A program made the translations under genes and the position numbers. Positions 44,815 to 54,442 of a stretch of DNA of 64,000 nt are shown piece after piece. The notes beneath the pieces are model-generated. The model was given only the letters and a program-made list of their open reading frames with translations. It was not told the DNA's origin and searched no databases. The stretch comes from an uncultured Bacteroides sp. (GTDB lineage: Bacteria; Bacteroidota; Bacteroidia; Bacteroidales; Bacteroidaceae): NCBI RefSeq assembly GCF_963678425.1, contig NZ_OY782854.1, positions 248,001-312,000 of the forward strand. Reading direction: 5' to 3'. The first letter of the stretch is position 1, and every line of letters begins with the position of its first letter.

Positions 44815-46113
44815 ATGAAAAAGCAAAATTTCCGTTTCATGTTATTTCTCCTCTTGTTGTTGCCTTCGTTGCTATTGAACGCTGCGCAGGGAGATCTGAA
44901 AAATAAGTTGGAGGCATTGCCCGGAGCAAGTGGAGTAGAACCTCTGAAAAGTACACAGTACAGTGAAAAATATACTATGATGTTTGAACATCCACTGGAT
45001 TATAAACATCCTCAGGCTGGTAAATTTCTTCAGCGGGTAATCGTTAGCCATGTTGGTTACGACCGCCCTACAGTGATTGTTACCGAAGGCTACTGGGCCG
45101 ATTATGCAACCCGGGAAAACTATGTTGAAGAACTATCCAATTTGTTGAAAACGAATGTTGTATTCGTGGAATATCGTTATTTTGGAAAATCTATGCCCAA
45201 TCCCTGTAACTGGGATTACCTGACGGTAGAGAATTCACTTAATGATCTTCATCAGGTGCGAAATGCACTGAAAAGTATCTATCCTGGCAAATGGATATCA
45301 ACAGGTATAAGCAAGGGTGGGCAGACCACACTTTTCTACCGTGCTTATTTTCCTGATGATGTAGATATCTCTGTTCCATATGTTGCTCCCCTGAACCGTT
45401 CAGTAGAGGATGGTCGCCATGAACCGTTTATTGAGAATAAAGTTTCTACAGCTGAAAACCGTAAGAAAGTAAAAGACTTCCAATTGGAAGTTCTGAAACG
45501 CAAGGCTCAGCTGATGCCGTTGTTTCGTAAACATTGCGAGGAGAAGAAGTATGCTTTCAGAGCCCCAGAGGACGATATATTCGATTATTGCGTGATGGAG
45601 TATGCATTTGGCTTCTGGCAATGGGGCACACCGATGGAAAAGATCCCTGCGCTTACAGCCAGCAATGAGCAAATCTTTAATCATTTTATAGCAATGATTG
45701 AACCTGATTATTTCTCAAAACAAACTCCTTATACATCGTTTAATGTGCAGGCTGCCCATGAGCTGGGTTACTATGGCTATGACATGAAACCTTTTCGTAA
45801 ATATATGTCTTTGAAGACTACTAAAGATTATCTTCGTCGACTGATGTTGCCGGATGAATTAAGAAATATTTGTTTTGATAAGACTTTGTATAACAACACA
45901 ATGAAGTTTCTGAAAAAGAACGATCCTAAGATGATCTTTATCTATGGAGGAATTGATCCATGGGGTGCGTCAGGTTGTACCTGGATTAAAGGCAAGCAGA
46001 ATATTAAAGTTTACGTTCAGCCCGATGGCTCTCACAGAACTCGTATCGGCACAATGAAACCGGAAGTTCAGAAGGTGATTATTGATCGGCTAAAACTCTG
46101 GTTAAGCGAATAG
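44815..46113 (+). CDS. S37-family serine peptidase (tripeptidyl aminopeptidase-like)
   Basis: 432 residues from the ATG at 44815, giving a good signal peptide (MKKQNFRFMLFLLLLLPSLL). The 32 extra residues up to 44719 overlap the promoter. Alpha/beta-hydrolase signs: GYWADYATRENYVEELS (oxyanion region), nucleophile Ser in STGISKGGQTT, Asp in YGGIDPWGASG, and His in DGSHRTRIG. S37 enzymes release tripeptides from N-termini in the periplasm. Confidence 0.87.
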   Translation: MKKQNFRFMLFLLLLLPSLLLNAAQGDLKNKLEALPGASGVEPLKSTQYSEKYTMMFEHPLDYKHPQAGKFLQRVIVSHVGYDRPTVIVTEGYWADYATRENYVEELSNLLKTNVVFVEYRYFGKSMPNPCNWDYLTVENSLNDLHQVRNALKSIYPGKWISTGISKGGQTTLFYRAYFPDDVDISVPYVAPLNRSVEDGRHEPFIENKVSTAENRKKVKDFQLEVLKRKAQLMPLFRKHCEEKKYAFRAPEDDIFDYCVMEYAFGFWQWGTPMEKIPALTASNEQIFNHFIAMIEPDYFSKQTPYTSFNVQAAHELGYYGYDMKPFRKYMSLKTTKDYLRRLMLPDELRNICFDKTLYNNTMKFLKKNDPKMIFIYGGIDPWGASGCTWIKGKQNIKVYVQPDGSHRTRIGTMKPEVQKVIIDRLKLWLSE

Positions 46114-46151
46114 ACTAAAACAGTATATAGAAAAACAAGAATGATTATTCT

Positions 46152-46208
46152 AAAAAAGCATCTGCCACCTGATTAATAATTTATTAATTGGTTGGCAGAT
46201 GCTTTTTT
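46152..46208. terminator. Bidirectional terminator between convergent genes
   Basis: Arms AAAAAAGCATCTGCCA / TGGCAGATGCTTTTTT (16 bp) serve the S37 gene rightward and the oxidoreductase gene leftward. Confidence 0.88.
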
Positions 46209-46218
46209 ATTTATATGT

Positions 46219-47268
46219 TCAATCAATGACAGTTATTGCTTTTCTTGCTTCACTGCTTCGGAAAGCAGCTTCAATTACTCTCATCACGCGGATGCCATCA
46301 TCTACCGTAACGGGCATGGGGCAGTTTTGCGTTAAAGCAGTATGTACTCCGTTATAAAATTCCAGATAATTGCCTTGCTGTGTCTTTATCTTTTCGTGGA
46401 TGGTTGTTCCATCTTTATCGTAGTTGATAATACCTTGCTCTTCTTCCGGTTCTGTTCCCCAATTAGGAGTATCAGGTAGTAATCCTTTCTGAAGATCAGC
46501 TTCCTGCACATCGGCACGAGATTTCAGGAAAGAGCCTTTTGTGCCATGAACAATGTATGCAGGAAGAACCTCTTTTACAATATATCCCCCTTTTATTCTG
46601 ACTCTGAATGAAGGATAGTAAAGAAGGATATCGAGACAATCTTCAACAACAGAATTGGGGCGGGTAGTTCTTAGATCGGCAAAAATAGCTTCCGGCATAC
46701 CAAATAAGTACAAAGCCTGATCTATAATGTGCGGACCAAGATCTCTCACAATTCCAGCTCCCGGGTTAGGTTCCTCTTTGTGCTTTTTCGGACTCAGCTC
46801 CAGGTTAAAGCGGTCGAAATGGATTTCCATTTCATTGATATCTCCAAGTACACCACTTTCAATAACCTGCTTTACTGTTCTGAAATCACTGTCCCATCTT
46901 CTGTTCTGGAAAACGGCAATCTGTTTGTTCTGCTCCAGAGCGATCGCTTTAAGTTCTTCAGCTTCTGCCGCTGTGGAGGTAAAAGCTTTCTCAACTACCA
47001 CATGTTTTCCTGCCTTCAAAGCTTTTGCTGCATATTCAAAATGAGAATAAACAGGAGTATTCACCACAACCAAATCAATAGAATCATCATTCAATACAGC
47101 TTCCAGTGAATCATAAGAATGTACTTCGGGATAAAATTTCTGGATTTGTTTTTTGCTCCTTTCCCATGAACCTGCAAGATGGAAACCTTCGTGCAGATTT
47201 ATAAAAGGTGCGTGAAACACTCTTCCGCTCATTCCGAAAGAGAGTAGGGCTGTATTGATTGGTTTCAT
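46219..47268 (-). CDS. Gfo/Idh/MocA-type oxidoreductase
   Basis: 349 residues. NAD-binding N-terminus MKPINTALLSFGMSGRVFHA; the Glu-Lys-x-Phe dyad HVVVEKAFT (GKHVVVEKAF); C-terminal catalytic domain with DLGPHIIDQALYLFG. A sugar or inositol-type substrate is likely but not identifiable. Upstream neighbour is a flavodoxin gene (27-bp gap). Confidence 0.88.
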   Translation of the reverse strand: MKPINTALLSFGMSGRVFHAPFINLHEGFHLAGSWERSKKQIQKFYPEVHSYDSLEAVLNDDSIDLVVVNTPVYSHFEYAAKALKAGKHVVVEKAFTSTAAEAEELKAIALEQNKQIAVFQNRRWDSDFRTVKQVIESGVLGDINEMEIHFDRFNLELSPKKHKEEPNPGAGIVRDLGPHIIDQALYLFGMPEAIFADLRTTRPNSVVEDCLDILLYYPSFRVRIKGGYIVKEVLPAYIVHGTKGSFLKSRADVQEADLQKGLLPDTPNWGTEPEEEQGIINYDKDGTTIHEKIKTQQGNYLEFYNGVHTALTQNCPMPVTVDDGIRVMRVIEAAFRSSEARKAITVID

Positions 47269-47295
47269 AATCTTAAAATATTAATAAGGGAATAG

Positions 47296-47799
47296 TTATA
47301 CAGTTTCAGAAGCAAATAATTCAATGGCTTTGGTCGCAATACGTTTCCCAAAGACCTCAAACATTGGTTTGCTTTGCTCAAAATTCTCTTTCAGAGCAAC
47401 AGCACCTAAGTGAATATATGGATGACCAAGAGCGGAACCACCTGAATATACCAGCATACCTTTCACCATTAAATGGTTTATGATAGTTAGAATAGCAGTA
47501 TCCGCGCCACCCTGGGCATAATCAGCAGTAGCAAAAACAGCACCGATCTTGCCTTCCAGCTTGTAGTTTCTCGACTCATCGAACCATTTCTTTATCTGCC
47601 AGCAAGTATTTGCATAATAGGTTGGTGTTCCGAATACTACAGCTTTACTTTCTGCCAGAAATTCATCATCAACATGTTCCAGATCGAAGATTCCTACTTC
47701 AATACCTTGAACACTTTTCATTCCATTGGCTATTACTTCGGCCATCTCTTTGGTATGACCGTTTTTGCTGAAATATATTATTGATAGTTTTAAAAACAT
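47296..47799 (-). CDS. Flavodoxin-type NAD(P)H quinone oxidoreductase
   Basis: 167 residues with the FMN phosphate loop YFSKNGHTKEMA and TPTYYAN plus GGSALGHPYIHLGAVALKE, the WrbA-like pattern. It reduces quinones by two electrons. The next gene upstream is the NACHT gene, separated by about 93 bp. Confidence 0.87.
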   Translation of the reverse strand: MFLKLSIIYFSKNGHTKEMAEVIANGMKSVQGIEVGIFDLEHVDDEFLAESKAVVFGTPTYYANTCWQIKKWFDESRNYKLEGKIGAVFATADYAQGGADTAILTIINHLMVKGMLVYSGGSALGHPYIHLGAVALKENFEQSKPMFEVFGKRIATKAIELFASETV

Positions 47800-47892
47800 G
47801 ATGGCAATTTTGTAATTTATGTAGAATTATAATATCTTTCCTAATAACTGAGATTGAAAAATATTTATGTTATATTGAATGGCCTTTATATG

Positions 47893-50886
47893 TTATTTCC
47901 TCAATTCCTCAATTCTTCTTGTAATATCTTTGTCTAAAAATAAGCATTCTTTGGTTAGGCTAATATTATTTGATAATATGCATGTATAAAGTGATTTAAG
48001 GCTTATTTCATCTAACTCAACAGAAGATAATTTGATTTTCTTAATTGAATATTGTTCAGTAAATAACGATTTTATTTTTAGAAGCTTTTTATCTTTCTTA
48101 AATAAAATATTATTTATGTGTCGTAGGATAATTATGTATCTGTAAATTATTCTAATAATTATGGGTGATTTCTTGAATCTTAACTCAGAAAAATCAATAT
48201 CTTTTAGTTGACAATCACTGATTTCTAATGATGATACTTCAGTTTGCATAAACTTTATTTTCGTTAACGTTGAATTGAAAAATCTAATACTATTATATTT
48301 ACACTGTGAGAAAGAGATATTTTCTAGATTTGAATCTGTAAATTTATTTGGTATAAGAATTCTTGTATATATTTTATTTAGCTCTATATTAGAAATATTT
48401 ATTGTAAGAGATGGCCTAGCTAATATGTATTTCATATATTTATATGTGCATTTCTCATTTTTACTTATTCCTAATATTAAAGCTTTTTCTGTAAATTGAT
48501 TGCACTTATAAACTTTTAGCACTCCAAAAATCATTATAAAAGTAAATATTATAAGGATGCCAATAATACTTAAAGGTATACTCATATCTTTATTTGTTTC
48601 AACTCCAACTATTTTATCTTTTATAACAAGTATTATTTGTGTGAATAATAAATATACATATATGTATATTAGATATTTAAACATTAAAGTTTCAAGTTTG
48701 AATAAAGAAAGTTTTATTGATGCTACAACATGGTTATTTGCTAAGCTCAGTAAAGCTGGTATATTTTTATTTTCTTTCTTATTTTCTGGAATTACATCAT
48801 AGATGAAATCCATAACTTCTAAGCTCCATGATTTTAACATTAATGGATCATTAAATTTGTTTTGTTTTATTAATTCCTTTATTTTTGAAGCTATAAAGAA
48901 TTCAAAAAAGGATTTATGTACAAATTTATAATCATCTCCATCCCGCTCAATGAAATATCCTGTTAATATTTCTAAGCAAAAGCCTTCTTTTGATTCAATG
49001 TTTTCTAAAATTGGAAGATTTCTATATCTAATTTCCTCTGTTATTTTATTTAATATATCTTCGCTAGATATTTTTAGCTTATCAGATAAGTAAAACTCGA
49101 CTGCTAATTTTGTGAAGAAAGTTACTATAAAATCTTCTTTTTTTGCAGATGTACCTTCGAATGCAGATTGAATTTTTTTACTTTCTTGTCTATTAATCCA
49201 ATAGTTAATATACCTCTTGATTACATATCCAGCAGACATATGATAATTATCTTTACTATTGTATAAATCCTCTAACATTTCTCGAATAATATGCATCATT
49301 GAAGGACGTTTGCAAAGTTCATATAAGCTTTTATTACTTTTAATCCATCTGAAGTAAATTGTTGCTTTTTGTTGATAATACTTTTCAATATATAGCTGCA
49401 TTCTTTTGTCGTCTAGTGGCTTAAGTGTTAGTTTCTCAGCATATGGTTGTGTTTGAACAATTTCATAGCCTTCTTCTGGTAGTGCTAAGGTCTTTTTTAG
49501 TTCAAATTCAGTGGGGAAGTATGATGGACGCCCTGTAAATACAATTTTATTGTTTTTTGTTGCTAATTGCCATATTTCATTAAATTGCTTAAATCTTTGT
49601 TGATTTGTTCCTATAAATCCCATTTCGTCATATGCGTCCAAAATAAATAAAATTTTCCCCTTTTCTACAAGTTTATTAAATAATGCATAATCTACTCCTA
49701 AATATTCGGCAACAAATGATTTTATATTTTTAGATATACCTCCGTGCATTGGTGAACAATTTGTTAACGAAATATATACAGGAAAGCGAGAAAAAGAATT
49801 CCCTGATAAAATGTTTTCTGATAATCTATATGTTAAATATTTTGCAAATGAGGTTTTCCCCATTCCATAATCTCCTAAAATTGCTAAATGTTTATTTTCA
49901 TTTGTATTATTTATCCATTCTGATATATATTTATACAATGTTATTGATGCCTTTTTATTTTCTCCTATTATATAAGCTGGTTCAATAAATGTTTCAGCTA
50001 GAGTTTTTCTTTTTTCTTGTTCAGATATTGCTGAAAATAGCTTGTCGTTTTTATAATTAGTTATTTTTTTTTTGAGATAATAGTTAAAATCTATAAGTCC
50101 TTTAATAAATTCATCTTCAGTAAGACATTTTATATTATTTGTGGATGATTCGAATTTCGCAATGCTACTAATATAATAGTAATGTGCTATTGTTTTTTTT
50201 GTGTCATCACATTTTGTTTTTTTAAATATCTCATTAGTAAGATATTCTTGTATTTCTTTTATTTTAAAAGATGTTATTAAAGAAATGGATTTACTATCGC
50301 AGTATATAATCTTAACAATTGTGTTGAAGTCATCTTCGTAAGTACCATATAGTATTTTGTTAGTATCTTGACTTATTAACTCTTTTAGTTGTAAATCTTG
50401 TCTTTTATATTTTAATTCAAATAATTCTTTTATTCTTAATTCAAAGAAAGGACTTTCATGAATTGTTTGATCAGGAAATTTTATTGTATTTATTGTTTTA
50501 TATTCTTCTTTTTGTTTTTCAAAAGCAGTTTTTGTTTGTAAATGTTTATTTCTGTATTCTAGAGCTATTATAGATAAAATAGCAAAACAAAATATAATAT
50601 ATACTATAATACTATAGATACTTATGTCTGTATCTATTAAAGAAAAACTTGTTTTAAAAATGTAGTTGTATAGCTGAATTATCAAGTTTAATATTTCCAT
50701 ATTTGTACTTGGATTTAAAGATGAAAATGCAGCAAAAATAAGACTAAAACCTAAGTAAGGGAGGTAGTTGTTTTGGCTTGGATTAAAGCTCTCTTTTTTT
50801 TTAGTGAAGTATTTTGCCATCGAAAACTTGGCAAGGAAATATATTAGAAAAATAATAATGATAGAGAATATTGAAGTTGCAATCAT
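47893..50886 (-). CDS. Membrane-anchored NACHT NTPase with pentapeptide-like C-terminus
   Basis: 997 residues, very AT-rich. Layout: three N-terminal membrane segments (about 3-25, 43-62, 88-112); a domain of unknown fold (about 125-290) without a recognisable nuclease motif; a NACHT module with Walker A ILGDYGMGKTSFAKYL (about 335-350) and Walker B ILFILDAYDEM (about 405-415), the signature of NLR-like STAND NTPases; an arginine-sensor FTGRPSYF; a helical region; two more membrane segments (about 730-795); then beta-helix-like repeats (NISFSQCKYNSIRFFNSTLT, EVSSLEISDCQLKDIDFSEL) resembling pentapeptide repeats. NACHT proteins of this size defend bacteria against phage. The membrane placement and C-terminal repeats make it unlike textbook bNACHT. 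Function as defence is inferred. Confidence 0.8.
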   Translation of the reverse strand: MIATSIFSIIIIFLIYFLAKFSMAKYFTKKKESFNPSQNNYLPYLGFSLIFAAFSSLNPSTNMEILNLIIQLYNYIFKTSFSLIDTDISIYSIIVYIIFCFAILSIIALEYRNKHLQTKTAFEKQKEEYKTINTIKFPDQTIHESPFFELRIKELFELKYKRQDLQLKELISQDTNKILYGTYEDDFNTIVKIIYCDSKSISLITSFKIKEIQEYLTNEIFKKTKCDDTKKTIAHYYYISSIAKFESSTNNIKCLTEDEFIKGLIDFNYYLKKKITNYKNDKLFSAISEQEKRKTLAETFIEPAYIIGENKKASITLYKYISEWINNTNENKHLAILGDYGMGKTSFAKYLTYRLSENILSGNSFSRFPVYISLTNCSPMHGGISKNIKSFVAEYLGVDYALFNKLVEKGKILFILDAYDEMGFIGTNQQRFKQFNEIWQLATKNNKIVFTGRPSYFPTEFELKKTLALPEEGYEIVQTQPYAEKLTLKPLDDKRMQLYIEKYYQQKATIYFRWIKSNKSLYELCKRPSMMHIIREMLEDLYNSKDNYHMSAGYVIKRYINYWINRQESKKIQSAFEGTSAKKEDFIVTFFTKLAVEFYLSDKLKISSEDILNKITEEIRYRNLPILENIESKEGFCLEILTGYFIERDGDDYKFVHKSFFEFFIASKIKELIKQNKFNDPLMLKSWSLEVMDFIYDVIPENKKENKNIPALLSLANNHVVASIKLSLFKLETLMFKYLIYIYVYLLFTQIILVIKDKIVGVETNKDMSIPLSIIGILIIFTFIMIFGVLKVYKCNQFTEKALILGISKNEKCTYKYMKYILARPSLTINISNIELNKIYTRILIPNKFTDSNLENISFSQCKYNSIRFFNSTLTKIKFMQTEVSSLEISDCQLKDIDFSELRFKKSPIIIRIIYRYIIILRHINNILFKKDKKLLKIKSLFTEQYSIKKIKLSSVELDEISLKSLYTCILSNNISLTKECLFLDKDITRRIEELRK

Positions 50887-50908
50887 AGGGATTTATTATA
50901 TTTTCTTG

Positions 50909-50916
50909 CAAATATA
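50909..50916 (-). promoter_or_regulatory. -7 element TATATTTG for the NACHT gene
   Basis: Minus-strand TATATTTG, 23 bp before the ATG, so the gene is transcribed on its own with a very short leader. Confidence 0.6.
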
Positions 50917-51016
50917 AATAAATATTATAAATTATGAGAATATACTGTAAATATTATTATGTATGATGTGGCTCTTATGATTTTTGGATAGAAGTCTTTC
51001 TTGATCTTAATTAATT

Positions 51017-51045
51017 ACTCCTGATATAAGATCTATATCGGGAGT
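51017..51045 (-). terminator. Terminator after the orphan Smr tail
   Basis: Arms ACTCCTGATATA / TATATCGGGAGT, 30 bp past the orphan tail. Confidence 0.7.
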
Positions 51046-51074
51046 ATTTAATGTTGGAAATTTTAAATGGTATT

Positions 51075-51301
51075 TTATTTTATCGTCACTATAGTAGCCC
51101 CATAACCATATTCCTTAAATGAAGCATCCTGACTTTGTAAATCTTATATTTATGCTTTAGTTTGTCAAGAATTGCTTTGCGCAATACTCTGTCTCCTTTT
51201 CCGGGGATAAGACAATCTTTTGACCTTTCTTGTTCTTATTTTTTTTCGAGCACTTTGTGGAATTCTCCTATCTGGTAATCCAATATTTCTTTGTTACTCA
51301 T
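51075..51301 (-). pseudogene. Orphan 3' end of the DUF2027-Smr gene
   Basis: About 225 bp matching the C-terminal Smr domain of the intact gene at 53279-54355 (shared stretches such as gaagcatcctgacttt and aagaattgctttgcgcaata). One-base indels break the frame, so it is decayed. It lacks everything 5' of the Smr domain. A terminator follows it. Together with the intact gene it brackets the metallophosphatase gene. Confidence 0.85.
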
Positions 51302-51772
51302 ACAATAAGAAGGCAGCCCTCATGTATTAGTGTTACTTAAAAAGCTCTTTGTGTGAAATACTTTGGTAGAGACATACCGATTTCTGTAATAATACCGAAA
51401 GAATTTTTATAATAAACATACCTTAAACTTTTTGGCTGTTTAATGAAACTATGAAACTGATATACTCAATGAATCAGTGCGAGAACATTTAATCAAGGTA
51501 ATTGTTTTAGTATTATCAGTTATATTCAATTATTTACACCTAAAACTACACACTATGAACCCGCCAGTTGTTGCCAAACGGTAACATCCATGAAAATGTG
51601 TGTGAACCGTACCTTTCTTACTTTCTAACTTTCCGCTTTTGTAATTCGGCAAAAGCCTACCAAGAATTATATATTACCATGTGAAATACCATACTGTCCT
51701 TATAGGATTAATACTATAGTGAAATATAGAAACTAAAGGCGGCAATACATTTACCCTTTAAATTTATTCATT
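51302..51772. other. Leader region of the metallophosphatase gene
   Basis: 471 bp with no gene. I found no TAnnTTTG element at a convincing distance from the start. It contains several short inverted motifs (for example cataccg/cggtatg-like fragments) with no T-tract. Confidence 0.45.
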
Positions 51773-53128
51773 ATGAAGTCTATACGTATTTTTGTCTATT
51801 TGCTTTTTTTAGTACTCTTTTATTGTTGTCAGAACGACGATTTTACTTCATTAACTAACGCAGATGAATCGCTCGATACAACATCCGTAAGTACTAGATG
51901 TATAAAGAGTGGAATTAAGATTGCTATTCTATCGGATATCCATGTAATGGATCCGTCACTGTTGGTAAAAGATGGTCCTGCTTTTCAGGAATATCTGACC
52001 AAAGATCCAAAGCTATTGAAATTTAGTGCTTATATGATGCAAGTTACCGTAAGTAAGATTATTGCTCAGAAACCAGATTTAGTACTGATTGCAGGAGACC
52101 TTACCAAAGATGGAGAAAGAATCAGCCATGAAAAAGTTGCCAGAATGCTTAGACAATTTACTTCACACGGAATTAAAGTTGTGGTTACTATTGGAAATCA
52201 TGATGTGAATAATCCGGAAGCATTAAGATATAATAATGACAAAACCACTCCCGTCTCTACTGTACAGGCTAGTAATATACCTTGCATATATGCTAATTAT
52301 GGCTTCAAAAATGCAATTTGCAAAGATCCGAATTCATTAAGCTATGTGAATGAACCTATTAATGGGCTTTGGATAATTACCATTGATGCTAACAAGTATT
52401 ATTTAAATACAGGAACAATAGCCACGGGTAGCGGTGTTATTAAACCAGAAACAATGACATGGGTAAAAGCACAGTTGGCCAAAGCTCAAAGTAAGGGAAA
52501 GGTTGTAATAGGAATGATGCATCACGGCTTGATTGAGCATTTTCAGGGTCAGCAAATGCTTGATTACGGTTATGTGGATGACAATTCAGACAGCGATGTT
52601 AATGAATTGATAGATGCTGGATTGAAGATAATCCTCACCGGGCACTATCATGCTACTGATATTACCAAAAGAGAATACAACGGCAAATTTATTTTTGATG
52701 TAGAAACAGGTTCATTAGTTAATTATCCCTGTAGCTATCGAATGCTATCCGTTGTAGGAAATACTTATAGTTTTACGCCACAATATCCTACAGCCTTAAT
52801 GGCTCATGTAGGTACAATTACGTTTGATAATTATGCAAAGAAATTCTTTTCAGATCACCTCGACACTTATTTTAGCTATCTATTATTGAATAAGTTTGGC
52901 GTACTGGCACCATATAATTCCATATTTGCACCATTCTTCAAAGCTGGCGCAATGGCTCACTTTGTAGGTGACGAAGTATTTCCTCCTGAATTACCTACCG
53001 AACTTGCTTATCTAAATGCTGCTGATCCATCCGGCACATTAAGCTGGGCTTTGAATACTATCTGGACTGATATAAATACACCGGACAATACCGTTACAAT
53101 TAATATGCAAACGGGAGTTGCCTATTAA
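51773..53128 (+). CDS. Calcineurin-like metallophosphatase lipoprotein
   Basis: 451 residues, signal peptide with a Cys at about 18-19 (FYCCQND) typical of a lipoprotein. Metal-binding motifs of the family in order: SDIHVMD, GDLTKDG, GNHDVN, MMHHGL and GHYHATD. It hydrolyses phosphoesters in the cell envelope; the substrate is unknown. It is the cargo between the orphan and intact Smr gene tails. Confidence 0.87.
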   Translation: MKSIRIFVYLLFLVLFYCCQNDDFTSLTNADESLDTTSVSTRCIKSGIKIAILSDIHVMDPSLLVKDGPAFQEYLTKDPKLLKFSAYMMQVTVSKIIAQKPDLVLIAGDLTKDGERISHEKVARMLRQFTSHGIKVVVTIGNHDVNNPEALRYNNDKTTPVSTVQASNIPCIYANYGFKNAICKDPNSLSYVNEPINGLWIITIDANKYYLNTGTIATGSGVIKPETMTWVKAQLAKAQSKGKVVIGMMHHGLIEHFQGQQMLDYGYVDDNSDSDVNELIDAGLKIILTGHYHATDITKREYNGKFIFDVETGSLVNYPCSYRMLSVVGNTYSFTPQYPTALMAHVGTITFDNYAKKFFSDHLDTYFSYLLLNKFGVLAPYNSIFAPFFKAGAMAHFVGDEVFPPELPTELAYLNAADPSGTLSWALNTIWTDINTPDNTVTINMQTGVAY

Positions 53129-53201
53129 AGGAATACCAATTAGAATTTATATGAAAACAAATAGTTTTGTAGAATGAATAAAAAAGAATAATGCGACAAA
53201 A

Positions 53202-53232
53202 ATCCCGGTAAAGAATTACTCTATACCGGGAT
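53202..53232. terminator. Terminator between metallophosphatase and Smr genes
   Basis: Arms ATCCCGGTA / TACCGGGAT; serves the convergent genes on both sides. Confidence 0.8.
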
Positions 53233-53278
53233 TCTCTTGTTTATATACTAAATACGTATGCTTACATAAATGCAGTAT

Positions 53279-54355
53279 TTATTTAATAGTCACCATAGTA
53301 GCACCAAATCCATACTCCTTGAAAGAAGCATCCTGACTTTGATAGGTTTTGTACTTATACCTCAATTCTTCAAGAATAGCTTTGCGCAATACACCGTCAC
53401 CTTTTCCGTGGATGAAGACAATCTTTTGTCCTTTATTGTTCTTATTCTCTTCCAGAGCTTCACGGAACTTGCCAAGTTGGTAATCCAGGATTTCTTTATG
53501 GCTCATATTGCCGGTGTCATCCAGTAACTCATTGATGTGCAAGTCTATTTCGATGACTTCGTTCTTTATTACCTTTTTCACAATGGGAGTTGCTACTGGT
53601 CTGTCCACACTCTTCTTGGCAAGCAAGGCTTCTTCTATTTCCTGTGCAGAAACATACATCTGCTTGGCTGGTTGATTGTTTTTTACAATGTCGTAAATCA
53701 GGGATGGATCTTCAAAATAGACTGATTCGCGGAAAGTGTGAAGCTTGTAAAACTTAACGGTGTCAATGCGGAGCTCTATACTTACTGCCGGTTTCAGGGT
53801 AAATGTTTTGGAATCTTTGAATGCTATTAGTTGCACGGCAACATGTTCAAGTTCATTCAATGAGTCTTTAGTAAACTCTTCCAGAAAGAGTTTTGTGTTT
53901 GGCTCAATCAATCCGTGCGAACGACTGTTCCATGCTTTTCCTTCTGCATTGAGATAGTTATAATAGATATAATAATTACTGTCGTTTACCAGATAAGCTT
54001 CGAACGGAGTGGTGGAGATAGCCTTGGAGTCAACCGGAACATATGCCAGAAGAACATTCAAAGCTTCACCTTCGCGGGTTTCCACCGGACGGGAAGTGAT
54101 TTGAGGTGCTTCAATCTTTGCTTCAACCTTTGTTTCGGGTTTCGCTTCTTTGGAACCAGACTTAGAAGTATCAGAGGGCTTTCTTTTTAAGTTATAATCG
54201 TCCGTTTCAATAACTACGCATTCGCGTATAGGCATTGGTACTTCAAATCCGTCTTCATCTTCTACATTTACTATATCTTTATTTACAAATCCTGATACGA
54301 TTCCGCCTCCTACTTCGCTCAGGAAGCGCACTTTATCACCTACTTTAATAGCCAT
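53279..54355 (-). CDS. DUF2027 and Smr domain protein
   Basis: 358 residues: N-terminal SH3-like KOW segment (MAIKVGDKVRFLSEVGGGIV), a DUF2027 beta domain (about 95-215), and a C-terminal Smr endonuclease-like domain with DLHINELL and HGKGDGVLR. Smr domains nick DNA or RNA; in MutS2 they act at recombination intermediates or ribosomes. Its last 225 bp have an orphan duplicate at 51075-51301. Confidence 0.88.
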   Translation of the reverse strand: MAIKVGDKVRFLSEVGGGIVSGFVNKDIVNVEDEDGFEVPMPIRECVVIETDDYNLKRKPSDTSKSGSKEAKPETKVEAKIEAPQITSRPVETREGEALNVLLAYVPVDSKAISTTPFEAYLVNDSNYYIYYNYLNAEGKAWNSRSHGLIEPNTKLFLEEFTKDSLNELEHVAVQLIAFKDSKTFTLKPAVSIELRIDTVKFYKLHTFRESVYFEDPSLIYDIVKNNQPAKQMYVSAQEIEEALLAKKSVDRPVATPIVKKVIKNEVIEIDLHINELLDDTGNMSHKEILDYQLGKFREALEENKNNKGQKIVFIHGKGDGVLRKAILEELRYKYKTYQSQDASFKEYGFGATMVTIK

Positions 54356-54378
54356 ATTCTTTCTACGTTTAAAGTTCT

Positions 54379-54422
54379 TTGAGCAAATTTGCTCAATTAT
54401 CCGTCAAATATCACTAATTTTG
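54379..54422 (+). promoter_or_regulatory. queA promoter with a perfect palindrome
   Basis: Perfect 18-bp palindrome TTGAGCAAATTTGCTCAA (54379-54396) covers the -33 element TTTG (54388-54391); the -7 TAATTTTG is at 54415-54422. The ATG at 54443 is 20 bp beyond. A dimeric repressor could block the promoter here. Confidence 0.55.
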
Positions 54423-54442
54423 CCGAGATAGACAAAGAAAAG

